Shown here: positions 47,556-58,105 of the stretch, piece by piece
Numbering within the stretch: the first letter of the stretch is position 1
How the letters are laid out: each line of letters opens with the position of its first letter
From: Cavia porcellus
Lineage: Eukaryota; Chordata; Mammalia; Rodentia; Caviidae
Direction of reading: 5' to 3'
Assembly (NCBI RefSeq): GCF_034190915.1
Contig: NW_026947507.1
Span: forward strand, 35,048,501 to 35,112,500
Length of the DNA: 64,000 nt
Notes under the pieces: model-generated
Seen by the model: the letters and a program-made list of their open reading frames with translations, nothing else
The model's database searches: none
What the model was told of the DNA's origin: nothing
Made by a program: the position numbers and the translations under genes

Positions 47556-48669
47556 TTTGGCAAGGAAGGAGCCAAATGCTAAGGAGCTTGTGTCCAGGAA
47601 CGGAAGCAGAAACAACCAAGGAACCCATGGGAACAATGGAAGACCAGAGTGGCTGGAGGTGTGCCTGTCCCTGTGTGAGCAAATGTACACACCTACCCTG
47701 TGAGGCCTCTGGGGTGAACAATGTGCACGAACCAGAATCCTGATTCCCTCAACATAAGTGGCATGTCCCCAGTTAGACCATTTTCTCCACTCCTCTAGAA
47801 ATGAGGTGAGTCCTTAACTCCAACACCTCATCTGTGTGAGGTGTGAGGTTTGCAAAGCCCAGATGCTTGAAGAGCCGGCTGGATGGGAAGGGTTCAAGGA
47901 TCCTAGAGCAGCAATATGCACAAACGAGATGCCCTATCTTGTACACTGGGCATGCTGGGCTGGCTCCAAGGTGGAATGACTTGAGGGAAAGTCATAAATG
48001 ACTTCAGGGCAAAAGAAAGCTGGTCATTTCTGGAAGCAGAGAGTAAAGGGAGGAGCCATGGGACTTCCAATCAAATCCACCTCCTAACAGCAAACCAGAT
48101 ATTCATCCTCATGATCCAGTAAGCTTCTAAAAAACCCTTCTGTGAGCCCATGAGGTTCTTGGGGAACTCCTAGATAAAAGTCACAACAGTCAGCCAACAG
48201 ACACTCCAGAGAGCCAAAGAGATGCTGAACAACAGCCACAGGGAGCCAAGAGTCAGATCTCTGACCTGCTCATCCTTCCTGCCTAAAGACAGTGGGCGCT
48301 CCCCCGGCTAGGCAACAGAGACAACTCCCAGCGGGGACTCCTTCCTACTTCCCCAGGAGAGCCCCAAAGGGGGTGGCCCAACTCCCTCCGCACCCAAAAA
48401 TGCTCTTGGACAATGGCAGCATCTACTACACAAAAGGGTCCAGACAGCCAGGGTAGTTCCAGGCTGGAATCTATTTATACACATCCTCAGCACCCAGGGG
48501 TTGAATTACAGCCCCGCAGATGGCACAGGGCCAGCAAGGAGTTATTTATATCCTCCTGGCAGACGGAGAAGAACAGGACAACTCGAACAGCCACTTCAAA
48601 CACAGCCCGGAAGGGACACGACTTACAGAACAGAATCATCGGCCCCACAGCCCACAACCACCACTGCAC

Positions 48670-48721
<52 letters not shown>
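48670..48721. repeat. (AC)n microsatellite
   Basis: A pure AC dinucleotide run of about 52 bases. Confidence 0.97.
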
Positions 48722-48723
<2 letters not shown>

Positions 48724-50599
48724 ATCTGAGGGCATCCTTGCAATAAGTGCAAGTTGAGAGGGAAAAAACTAAAAGGCTACATTTTTTAAAAAATGTACAT
48801 CATGGCCCACAAAGAGCTGGAGAGAGTCCCACTAAATTCTCTAGTTTCATGGATCCATTCCCTGACGTTCCCCAGGCGCTCCAGACTCTACATCAGAACC
48901 TTTTAATGAAATGCTTCTCCTGGTCTTTCCAACAACTCTGGTCAGTTTAAATTGACGGCCCTGAAGCTGAGGGGTGTGAAGAGAGGTGAAGACAGAGCTT
49001 GATCCCCTGGGACACTACTTCCCAGGCAGTTGGAACAGTGGGGAAAAAGAAGCTTCCAGAAGGTCCCTGCAGGCCCTGTCCAAAGGGCTGGTGGCGGAGG
49101 TGTTCAGAAATGCTTCCAATAACTCTGAACAAGCAGATACCCTGTTTAATCAAGGCTTCTTCCCAGATCAAGGAGAACCTCCAAACCTTTACAGCAGTGA
49201 CATTTACTAAGACAGCACTGCAGAGTCTGTAACACATCACACAGGTGCACACCACATCAGTGACACACAAGGCCTGCTGCCAACTGTGCCTCACAGCAAT
49301 GTAATGAACTGGCTTTAATGCGGGGTTGGAGGGACAGGGTACCAAGAAATCTAGCACAAGTAGACACCTCCCAAAACAGAAGGAGTGACCAGGACCTGGT
49401 GAAGTCAGGACTGAACGTTATAGCCCTGGCATACAGGGACTTTCTCAGAGAGGCCTATAGGCAGAGGCCTTGTTTCTAAAAAATCATCACCCAAGAGACA
49501 CTCTTCCATGACTCCAGCAAGGCAGCTTCACTCACTAAAGTATCCAAGTGGCGAAGATCTCCAGCTCCTTCTCCAGTCACCACAGCACAGGGCTTCTCCA
49601 TGGTCACAAGATTCCCAGCACTGGTGCCCATCCTGGAGGGCAGGAACCCGGAGAGCAGTGTCCCCTCAAGAGCACAGTGCAGAGCGAAGCTGAGCTTCCC
49701 ACCCTCTGCATCCCCCTCCTGAGCCACCTGTAACCTGCTGGGCCTGAGAGTGGGCACCTCCGTGGCCATTTGTTCCTCTCCTCTTCCACCAAGAGCACAG
49801 GTCTCTGGGAACATAACCCAAGTGGTGGGGCAGGAGCAGCAGAAGGCAGGCTACAAAACTACCTGGACAGACTCAGATCCACAAGCCTGGGTATGTTCTT
49901 GTGTGGCTGAAGGGCACAGGGAGTGAAGTGGCTCATCCAGGGATACTCAGGAAACAACAGGCATGGCTCTGACTTGGAGTGCCAGTTAGCCCTCCCCCGT
50001 CCACCACTCTACACGTCAGTCCCTGTCCCCACCTCATCTCCCAGCCCACGTCAAGCCTCGGCTCTGAGTGACAAGCAATGTACCTAAAGGACACTTCCTT
50101 CTGCTCCCTAATTCAATGATCTAGACACAGCACTGTCCGTGGCCCTGGGGTTGCTGCTGTTGAAATCCACACTCCCAATGCAAGGGGCTTCCCTTGGCCC
50201 AGTCCCTCTTGGAAACTGTCTACTCTTAGCCACCAGGGCTCCTCGTTGTCCACCCTCCTAATACCTTGTCCTTTCTGGTTTTACAATGTGGATATTTATG
50301 CTTGTGTTCCTGGGTTCTCCATCTCCAAAAAAATAAACAAAAACCAAGCAAGCCACCAAATTCTCCCTGCTCCAAACTCTTGCACTTCATACAGGCCAGG
50401 AGCCCAGCAGAGCTCCATACTCTACTCCATCACCCACTCTTCCTCAAAATGATCCCAGTAAGCAAATGCTGGGCTCCTGCCACTCCTCTACATGAAGGTC
50501 ACTTCTGACATTTGACTGGCACAACCCCTCATCCCCATCCCAGGACCCCTGAAGTCGTCTGGGTTCTTTTCTTCCCCCCAGCATGGAAGATAGAATGTA

Positions 50600-50765
50600 G
50601 GTAGGGTTTTTGCACTGAGCTACAACCCCATCCTTTTTTTTTTTTTTTTTTTTTCATTTTGAGACAGGGTCTTGCTAAGTTGCCTGGGGTGGGTTCAAAC
50701 TGCGATCCTGCTGCCCCAGCCTTAGAGAGTGCTTTGATTACAGATGTGCACCACCCTCAAGCTGG
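50600..50765 (-). mobile_element. B1-dID SINE, antisense
   Basis: The plus strand reads TGCACTGAGCTACAACCCCA (dID), a long T run, then TTTTGAGACAGGGTCTTGCT, GTTGCCTGGGGTGGGTTCAA and GATTACAGATGTGCACCACC (B1). The order is the reverse of a B1-dID. Confidence 0.8.
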
Positions 50766-52119
50766 TCCTTCCCAGCTCCTTCAAGGCCCAGATCCTCAGT
50801 GGTGCTATTCCACACCAGTGTGTATGGTGCAGCCTGGCAAATTCATCTTAGCATTCAGTCCAAGGAGAAAATATGTCTGGATTTAAGAATTAGCATACTC
50901 CTTCCGTCATATTCCGAGGATTATGTGGCCTGCCTGGCTTCTTGATCCCGTGGACCAGGAAGCCCAGAGCTCACTTAGCACTGCTGGAGGACACAGCAGA
51001 GGTGTTTGCTCGCTCTTCCTTTCTAGGACTCTCGGGTTTTCCTGAGAATCCTTCTACTGCTGTAAGCACAGGTTTATTTCAAACTGCCTCAATCTATTTG
51101 TGAAGAAAGTGTATTTTTTTTAAAATCAGGACAAAAGAGAAAAGCCTGCATTTTCTCAGGGCTTTCCCAGAGTACTCAGTCCCTTCCCTGAACTCCAGCA
51201 GTGCTCCTATCCCTAACCAAACAAAGGAGCACTGGACCTTGAGTGTACACTATCCTCTCCCAGGATAGAAAGAAGCCACTCCTAACCCACATCCCCCTAT
51301 GGCCCTGGCCCCTACCCTGCTTCCTTCTGAAAAAAGGCAGTTTGTAGCCAATGCCTCTGCTTCTGCCTCCTGTCAGCAGTGGACCCACAGTGCTCAGCTC
51401 TGAACACCACAGGCGCACACACCCACTCTGTGGCTTTGCCACTCTCTCCCCATGAAAACTCTTCTCTTCTGGTTTCTGGGCCCACTCTCTGCCCCACTGT
51501 CCTTTGACCACCTCAGCTCCCTGCCTCAGACTGCACCTCCTTTTCCTTCCCTTCCACACGCCCCTGTGTTTCCAGCAGAGTTTGGCCCTCACTACCCACG
51601 CCGGCAGCTTCATTTGCCACCAGAACTCCAAGGGTGCCCAAAACTGCAGGCATCTACACCAAACCTCCCAACATCACCCGCTGCTGTGGCTTTAATCACC
51701 TGCAAGTTGCCCAGGAATTCTAAACCTAGCCTCATTACTGAGCTCCGGGGCCCATTCATCCAGATGCCTCTCAGATGTTGCCATGGGAATGGCAATGGTT
51801 TCCCCAGAGACTCCTCAAACACTGTTTTTCCCAGCACCACCCTCACCCAATTATTGCATCGCCCCACAGTTACCCAACAAGGAAGCATGGCAGATATAGA
51901 TGCCATCTACGTATCTATTCAAGTATTACTTATGGGAGCTCACCAAGCACCAGGCGCCACGTGGATGAGGTGTGGAATAAGTAAAATAGAAAGGGTTCTT
52001 GCCTCCGGGGAACCTGAGCCAGGCACCCAGTCCTGCCACGTCCATGTCTACTTACCACTCTCCTCTGAAACAACCAATTCCTAACCCTACAGCTGCCTTA
52101 GTCCAAAGCAGCACGCCCT

Positions 52120-52310
52120 AGTGGCAAGGAAGGAGTATCATGTGACTCCCAGCTCTGCAATGTGTGCATTATGTGACCTTAGGCAAGTTACTATCTCTAT
52201 GCCCTCCACTGACAAACCTGACTTTGCAACTGACTTTGTAACCTTGTTGCAAGATTAAGATATGAAGCTTTTAGAACAATGCCTGAAACACAGCAGACAA
52301 TCTCTAAACA
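52120..52310 (+). repeat. MIR SINE
   Basis: GTGACTCCCAGCTCTGCAAT, ATTATGTGACCTTAGGCAAG, TTACTATCTCTATGCCCTCC and GAACAATGCCTGAAACACAG form a good MIR match. Confidence 0.75.
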
Positions 52311-52744
52311 CTTGCAACTATTAGGCAGTTCCTGTTTCTCCAACAGCCTCTTCATCATGGTTTACCCTCTGCAGTTCTCTCTCTTTCACTCTCTCTCTCT
52401 CCCCCCCCCCACCCTTTTCTGGATGCCTTCTTCCTGGACTTTCTTCTCCTCATTTCGCAAGGCTCTGCTCAAGCCTCCTTCCATGAACCCCAACACTGAG
52501 GCAGATGCCCTTGGCAGCTCCCAGCTTCATCCTACTGAATTGGGACCACTTCTGTCTTTATTTGCTTCCCTACTAAACTGCATGTTCCTTGGAGAGCATT
52601 GAGGTCATCTCTGCTTTTCTGGACCTTAGACCCAAGTGCTACATGCAAGAGGGGAAGATAAATACTTAATAATAGAAAAAATGCATTTAAGAAATCAAAC
52701 TTCAATTCACTATAACAGGAAAAATGCCACTTCCCAATAACTAG

Positions 52745-52965
52745 GCTACATTTAGTAAGCACTTACTGTATGTCAGGCTCTGCATTAAGCAGCAGACATG
52801 TGCAATCTAATACTGAAATAAACTGTGATGTGAGTATTGTTATTCCTAATCCATATGTGAAGAGATGGAGGACCAGCAAATCTTTAAACCTGGCTCAAAG
52901 TCACACAGCTAGTAACTGGTGGTTAGAATTCAAACCTAACATCATCAGGCTCCAGAACTCATTCC
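52745..52965 (-). repeat. MIR SINE, antisense
   Basis: Reverse MIR: TTTAGTAAGCACTTACTGTA, TGTCAGGCTCTGCATTAAGC, AAAGTCACACAGCTAGTAAC and TAGAATTCAAACCTAACATC. Confidence 0.75.
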
Positions 52966-53229
52966 CCCCAACACTAGCCTATTCAGCTCTCAGTCTGTAA
53001 TAAGCTGCTCTTCAGTCTATGAGAGCAACTTCCTCTCCTAAGTCATGAGGCTGGGGCTTCCTTTAGAAGTGGAATCAAGTCATCTGAAGGTCATTTTTTT
53101 CAAGACTCCAGGAGCCTAAGATTTTTAAATTATAAGCTTCTTGGATGGCTTACTGGCTTCTCTCACATGAGGTTGGGCACAGAGTAGACAGAAAAAAGAC
53201 CTGAGTCCAACGAATGAGCAGATCAGAAA

Positions 53230-53325
53230 ATGATGGTGGATACATGGATGGGTGGATGGATGGTGGATGGATGGATGGATGGATTCACAAGTGGGTGGGT
53301 AAATGGATGGATGGATGATCGAAAA
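53230..53325. repeat. (TGGA)n microsatellite beside exon 4
   Basis: Impure GGAT/TGGA units about 140 bases past the donor of exon 4, on the intron 4 side. Confidence 0.9.
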
Positions 53326-53462
53326 AATGGATTGCACCTGACTGACACCATCTTTGGGGCTCAGAGTCATAATCCAGTGGGACTCTCCAGTGAACATGGA
53401 GAAGAAACACCAGTCCCACCATGAGCACCCTGAAGCCAAGGCCCCAGGCTGCATGCTCTTAC

Positions 53463-53817
53463 CGGCACAAGTGATCCGTCCGGCACAGGCTGCGGAGCTC
53501 CAGACAGTTGGGCTTCTCCTTGTCCTCGTAGGAGCAGCTGGGCAGGATGGTCTGCCGGCGGCGCTCGGCGCAGGCCTGGTCTTGGCAGGAGCAGAAGAGC
53601 ATGCGGTAGGTGTACTCGCTGGGCACACGGTCAAAGAACTGGCGCAAGGCCTTGTGGCACTTGCGGCGGTTGCAGCGCTCGGTGGACGAGATCTCCCGGT
53701 TGCAGATGGAGATGTAGGAAGAGCGCAGCTTCTTGCAGTTGTCATTCAGGTTGCAGGCCTTGGCCGCGTCCAGGCAGTGGTTGCTCTTGACACTGACAGC
53801 CGGGTCTGCTCCTGTCC
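53463..53817 (-). CDS. GFRA2: GFRA2 coding exon 4 (human numbering): D2 and start of D3
   Basis: This is a 355-nt exon. Minus-strand reading starts after a pyrimidine-rich CCTCCAG acceptor with the last two bases of a split glycine codon, continues through 117 codons, and ends with the first two bases of an arginine codon before GTAAGA. The peptide starts [20 protein letters not shown] and contains 13 cysteines, the spacing expected for GFR-alpha domain D2 and the beginning of D3. D2 is the main ligand-binding domain in the family. The basic ERRRQT stretch and the FCSCQDQAC cysteine cluster are typical. The end reads [14 protein letters not shown], which resembles rodent GFRA2 as I recall it. 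The exon is markedly GC-richer than its introns, which explains long open shadow frames here on both strands. Confidence 0.97.
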
Positions 53818-54005
53818 CTGGAGGAAGGAGGGAAGCACAGGTGAGGGTCCTGTAGACACAGAGCCTGAGTTAGAGTTCCCACATTCCTGCTCCTTGCTCG
53901 GTTTCCTCCTCTGAGAGACAGGGATCCCTTCCCAAGCCCTAAACCCCAGGGCTCCAACGAGGTCTAAAAGAGTTAGTATGCAGGCTCCAAAAGAGCTTAG
54001 GAAGA

Positions 54006-54159
54006 GTCAATGTGTGATGCTGCTCACCTGGAATCCCAGAACTCTGGGAGGCTGAGGCAGGAAGATCACAAGTTTGGGCCCAGTCTCAACAACTTAGTGA
54101 CTTAGCAAGACACTGTCTCAAAATTTTTTAAAAGGAAATTGTTTCAAAGTCTGGGGATG
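54006..54159 (+). mobile_element. B1-dID SINE, left part, interrupted by L1
   Basis: The B1 half (GTGATGCTGCTCACCTGGAA, ACTCTGGGAGGCTGAGGCAG, CAAGACACTGTCTCAAAATT) is followed by the A-rich linker and the start of the dID half, CTGGGGATG, where an L1 interrupts it. The element resumes at 54872. Confidence 0.8.
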
Positions 54160-54871
54160 TTCATGTTTATAGCAACACAATTTGTAATAGCTAGATCTTG
54201 GAAACAACTCAAATGCCCATCAACTGAGGAATGGATAAAAAAGATGTGGTCTTTTTATGTGATGGAGCACTACTCAGTCATAAAAAAGAATAAACTGGGG
54301 AGTTTTATAGGTAAAAGGATGTAACTCCAGACCATATTCATAACTGAAATAAATCAGATCCACACATGTGAACACTGTATTATCTCACTAGTATAAGCAA
54401 CTGAAAGAGTTAATAAATAAGATCCAAAATGTACAACAGATGTTGTGAAATGGGAAGAAACTGTTCAAAAGAAAACAGAAACTAAGATGAGGGAAAGGAA
54501 AAAAGAAGGAAAGGAAAAGCAAAACTATGTATGTATATAAAGATAGTTATATACTAATTTCTTAGTTCACTGAAAACAAAGGTTTGTGTAAATATTGTGT
54601 GAATAGGGCTAGAGTTTAGCTCAGCAGCATAAGTGCCTGCCTGGCAAGCACAAGGTCATGAGTTCAATCCCCGGTACCAAAAAACAAAAACAAAAACAAA
54701 AACGATAAATATTGTGTGAACAATTGAATGCCTGTATCTTGTATTCTGAGTAATTTAAAGATAACAATACACAATGTATGAAACATTGTTACCCTCCTAG
54801 TATCTTGTTTTGAAATGTTTTCTTCTCCTTAAAATAAATAAATAAATAAATATTAAAAAAAAGAAAAAAGA
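54160..54871 (+). mobile_element. 5'-truncated L1 inserted into B1-dID
   Basis: It begins at TTTATAGCAACACAATTTGT, nearly identical to the matching point of the L1 at 17515-18515, and ends in an AAAT-rich and A-rich tail (about 54830-54870). The flanks AAGTCTGGGGATG (54147-54159) and AAGACTGGGGATG (54868-54880) agree at 12 of 13 bases, consistent with a target duplication. The L1 itself carries an ID element. It is far too short to encode a reverse transcriptase. Confidence 0.8.
54604..54705 (+). mobile_element. ID SINE inserted in L1, with perfect 15-base duplication
   Basis: TAGGGCTAGAGTTTAGCTCA, CATAAGTGCCTGCCTGGCAA, GTTCAATCCCCGGTACC and a CAAAAA-repeat tail. The direct repeats TAAATATTGTGTGAA at 54589-54603 and 54706-54720 are identical over 15 bases and lie inside the L1. 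Confidence 0.92.
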
Positions 54872-54937
54872 CTGGGGATGAAGCTCAGTGCAAAGGCCCT
54901 AGATTCAGTCTTCCATACTGCAAAAAAAAAAAAAAAG
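54872..54937 (+). mobile_element. B1-dID SINE, right part
   Basis: CTGGGGATGAAGCTCAGTGC, TAGATTCAGTCTTCCATACT and a poly(A) tail complete the dID half of the element begun at 54006. Confidence 0.75.
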
Positions 54938-55599
54938 AAGAAACTCTCGGGGCAGCGCCGGGCATGGGGTGAGCAGCGCGTGTGAGGAGCGGCGAGGACA
55001 GTGACCGTAAACCCAAAGTCTCATCGTGAACTCACCACAAGTGTAGGCAAAGCAGCTGGTTGTGTGCGGCTCTGTTTCCAAATGCAGAAAATGACACTGC
55101 TGGCCACAAGCAGCACACCAGGCACAGACAGGGCTCGGGCACCACCCGCATGCGGAGTGAGACCAGTGAACAATGCTTCCATCTCACCCCCAGGCTCGTG
55201 GCCATGGAAACCGCCCCGAGACACTTCAAATGCCCACCCCCTGCATCCAGAGTGGGGTGACTGCTACGGCCATGCAAAAAGGAAACCCTGAGCTGGGAGG
55301 TCTGCAAGTTGAAGTCAAAGGTCTCCCTAGGGCAAACATGGGCTGAGCACACGACCAACCACAGGGCAGATGAGCTGGGACGCTGGTCTTTGTGCCATGA
55401 CCTCAAGTTTTTGCCACCACGTGAAGCAGAATGTCTTGGGCATCGAACATTGCTCCCAGGAATTCTATGCTCCTGTAGGACCTGCTACTCCCCAAGAGTC
55501 TCAGGAGACACGTGGCACTGGGACCACCTACCCCCTGCCTCTGTCCTGGAAGAGGGACCCCATATGCATGTGCCCCCCTGAGATGCCCTGGTGGGAGCC

Positions 55600-55720
55600 C
55601 AATGGGAAATCATCCAACTCAGCCTCCTTACAGATAAGGAAATGGAGGCCCTGAGTGTCACTCAGCAAACTGGCAGCAAACCTGAGTAGAAACCCAGTCA
55701 CCCAGCACCAGGTACACAGG
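55600..55720 (-). repeat. MIR SINE fragment, antisense
   Basis: TTACAGATAAGGAAATGGAG, TGAGTGTCACTCAGCAAACT and AACCTGAGTAGAAACCCAG follow the reverse MIR order. Confidence 0.55.
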
Positions 55721-56069
55721 GAGAGCCAGCAGCTGACCCCTCAGCTGACCATCAGCCTCTCCATCCACACTTCATCCCTCCCTCAAAGGCTGCACGGCCC
55801 TGCCATTGGAGGAAGGGGTGGAACGAGGCTGGTGGAGGCCCGGCTTCCCACCTGTGCTGGGTCCTGGTGACAGAGCACTCACAGAGTACAGTGCCTGGTG
55901 TTCTGGTCGCTGGGTCATTAGCGCTCTAAGCCTCCCTCCTGCGCAGCCCTCTCCTGGGTGCCGCGCTGCGCATGGAACTGTAACAGGAGGCCACCCTCAG
56001 TGAGAGATGACCACCCCAGGTAGGAAACCAAGAAGCAGAATGGCAGAGTCACCGGGATGGGGCCTTCAA

Positions 56070-56180
56070 GAACTGAGCCATCAGCCTTCAACTCCTGGCC
56101 CTGCTACCGATTAGGCCTGTGACCCTGGGCAAGTGATTGAGCCTTTCTTTGCACAAGGTCAGCGTAAGCATGAATAATAT
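56070..56180 (+). repeat. MIR SINE fragment
   Basis: TGCTACCGATTAGGCCTGTG, then ACCCTGGGCAAGTGATTGAG and CTTTCTTTGCAC form the middle of a MIR. Confidence 0.55.
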
Positions 56181-56779
56181 TACTCGTTATTTTCACTCTA
56201 CCCTGCATCATTAATTTACCCTGCCTACTAGAACGCTCCATTGATACTGTATCCCCATCTTTAATGAAAATAGGGTTTCATAACCTCAAGATCATACATC
56301 CTTCTTAAGCTACCACCCCTTTTCTCTGCTCCCTTTTGAAACAGGAGCACTGAAGCTAGTTGTCTGTCCCAGCCATCTCCCGCTCTCTTCCCAATTCTGT
56401 CTTGGACTTCAGCCTGGCATCCGCCCCACCTCTACCCGTCTACCCTCAGGGAGCAGGACTCCTCCAGCCTCACCTTTCCCAGTCCATGAGCAGCCCAGGG
56501 TGCAGACACCACTTCCTCCTGCCTGAAGCCCTTCCTCACTTGCCTTCCACCCTCTGTGGGCCTCCCTCCCAGCTCCCAGCGTCCCCTGCTCAGCCTGCCT
56601 TGCTGGCTCAGTCTTCCTCTCTATGCACCTGCTCGCCAGAGGCCTTCAACCTCCTTCCTAAGCCAGACCCCTCACCTGAATCTCAGACCCACCTGTCCAG
56701 CTCCTAACGATTCTACCTGAAAACCAAACGCCCACAACCCAAGGGCTGCCCTCCACCCAACAGTCTTCTTCCTGCTGCA

Positions 56780-57130
56780 AACAACTGGATCCTTCCAGTA
56801 GCTCAAGCCAAAGTTCTCAGTGCATCTTTCACTCCTCTCTCATTCACACGACCCATCAGGAAAACCTGGAGGTTCTGCTTTCAGAACACACCTGGAACTC
56901 ACCACTTCCTGCCCACTGCCACTTTAGTCCAAGCTGCCATCATTCTGTGCCTGGTCAAAACCTCCTTCCTGATCCTCCTATCCCCCACCCAATAATACTG
57001 TCTTACTGCAGCAGCTGGAGTGAATTTCCTAGAACTGAAGGCAAAAAGATACCGTTCCTGGGCCCAGACCATTCATTGGCCTCCCCATCTCCTTCAAAGG
57101 CTATGGCATAACCTGTAAGACTGTATCTGT
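56780..57130 (+). repeat. L2 LINE, first part
   Basis: CACCACTTCCTGCCCACTGC, GTCCAAGCTGCCATCATTCT, AAAACCTCCTTCCTGATCCT, TGCAGCAGCTGGAGTGAATT and CATTCATTGGCCTCCCCATC follow L2 order. The remainder appears at 57670 after two younger SINEs. Confidence 0.7.
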
Positions 57131-57241
57131 GCTAATATGGGAGCCGCTAAGCACACATGGCCACTGAACTGGAGGTGTGGCCAGTGTAATTCAAATGTGC
57201 GGGCTAGATTTGGTAAATACACCAGATTTTGAAAACATAGG

Positions 57242-57341
57242 GGCTGGGGACTTAGCTCAGTGGCTTAAGCACCTGCTTGGCAAGTGTGAGGTCATGAGCT
57301 CAATCCCTGGTACCAAAAGAAGAAAAGAAAAGAAAAAAAAA
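57242..57341 (+). mobile_element. ID SINE with perfect 11-base duplication
   Basis: GGGCTGGGGACTTAGCTCAG, AGCACCTGCTTGGCAAGTGT, GAGCTCAATCCCTGGTACC and an AAAAG-rich tail. GAAAACATAGG occurs at 57231-57241 and 57342-57352 as an exact direct repeat, so the insertion is relatively young. Confidence 0.92.
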
Positions 57342-57484
57342 GAAAACATAGGTACTTCACTAATAATTGTTTTACTCTGATTATCTGTTATATCTTTGTA
57401 ACTTTTAATGTGATTACTAAAATATTTAGGATTCCATTAACGCATATTAAACTTTTTCCTTAGGCACTGATCCAGTGGCTCAGG

Positions 57485-57665
57485 TATGCCAACCAAGCCA
57501 ACCAAGTGCTCTGTCCCTGAGCTACAGTCCCAGCCCTTTTTTATTTCTTTCATTTTCAGACAGATCCTCATTGAGTTGCCCAGGCTGAACTCGAACTTGG
57601 GATCCTCTCGCCTCAACTTCACAAGTAGCTGCGATTACAGGGATGCACCACCTCACCAGGCTGCA
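57485..57665 (-). mobile_element. B1-dID SINE, antisense
   Basis: The plus strand reads GCTCTGTCCCTGAGCTACAG (dID), a T-rich linker, then TTGAGTTGCCCAGGCTGAAC, TCGAACTTGGGATCCTCTCG and GATTACAGGGATGCACCACC (B1). Confidence 0.85.
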
Positions 57666-57669
57666 TGTG

Positions 57670-58105
57670 ATACTTCTAGTTATTTCCAACTCCTTTCCCT
57701 GCTCCCTCCATCACAATACTGGCCTCCTGGATCTTATTGGAGCAGGCCAGCTGTGTCCAGCTTCAGGGCCTTTGCACTTGCTGCCCCTTGGTCTAAAAGG
57801 CTCTCCGCTAGCCCATGACTGCCCAGCAACTTTCCTCTGTTTGCTCAGGTCCTTGCTTCAGTGTTACTTACGTGTGAGTCCTCCTGCCTCTCTGTGCATC
57901 TTAACAACTTCCACACTCCATGTGCCCCCTACTCTCATCTACTTTTCCCCCAGCTCCTATGCCCCTGCTGGTGTACACACTGACTTATCAAATACAGACT
58001 CCATGCAGGCAGGGAGTTACACTTTGTGAGTTGCTAGCAACTGTGTCCATAAGTACTAAATGTTTAGTACACACATGCTGAGTAAGTATTTGGTGAATAA
58101 AATAA
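57670..58105 (+). repeat. L2 LINE, 3' part
   Basis: A strong L2 3' end: TTCAGGGCCTTTGCACTTGC, TCTGTTTGCTCAGGTCCTTG, ACAGACTCCATGCAGGCAGG and, at the end, TGAGTAAGTATTTGGTGAAT. Confidence 0.8.

Larger units (their letters stand above)
15867..53462 (-). other. GFRA2 intron 4
   Basis: This 37.6-kb intron dominates the window. Exon 4's GTAAGA donor lies at its right end and exon 5's ACACAG acceptor at its left end. It carries L1, ID, B1-dID, MIR, L2, MER5A-like, DNA transposon and MaLR relics, listed separately. Stretches with no recognised feature include 19.7-20.5, 20.8-22.1, 23.3-25.3, 28-31.4, 35-39.1 and 48.7-50.6 kb. No exon of another gene, on either strand, could be supported. Confidence 0.85.
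1820..53817 (-). other. GFRA2: GFRA2 gene, 3' part (GDNF family receptor alpha-2)
   Basis: GFRA2 encodes a GPI-anchored cell-surface receptor that binds neurturin and presents it to the RET tyrosine kinase on neurons. Six minus-strand coding exons match GFRA2 in order. Intron phases, read 5' to 3', are 1 (before the first exon seen), 2, 1, 1, 0 and 0, and every junction restores the frame. The exons give about 317 residues plus one split glycine, against about 464 for the full human protein, so signal peptide and D1 are missing because the window ends. Family assignment rests on motifs such as [58 protein letters not shown] and the C-terminal LMLKLAL, which fit GFRA2 better than GFRA1, 3 or 4. 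Internal introns are about 37.6, 0.71, 2.12, 8.57 and 0.80 kb. No frameshift or stop interrupts the coding exons, so the gene looks functional. Confidence 0.97.

Noticed and set aside
51452..52084. A 210-codon plus-strand frame in intron 4
   Set aside because: Composition is Pro/Ser/Leu-rich with no motif or family resemblance, and it lies in C/T-rich intron sequence where long open frames arise by chance.
27524..53325. TGGA and GGAT tracts as coding or structural RNA
   Set aside because: Impure tetranucleotide microsatellites explain the Trp/Met/Asp- or His/Pro/Ser-rich peptides seen there.
53125..53745. A 206-codon minus-strand frame across exon 4
   Set aside because: It is a +1 shadow of the true GFRA2 frame, rich in Ala, Pro, Ser and Thr from the GC-rich exon, and it runs through the donor site into intron repeats.
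53354..53914. A 186-codon plus-strand frame opposite exon 4
   Set aside because: It mirrors the GC-rich coding exon in antisense, has no recognisable domain, and no splice or promoter evidence. An antisense gene cannot be supported.
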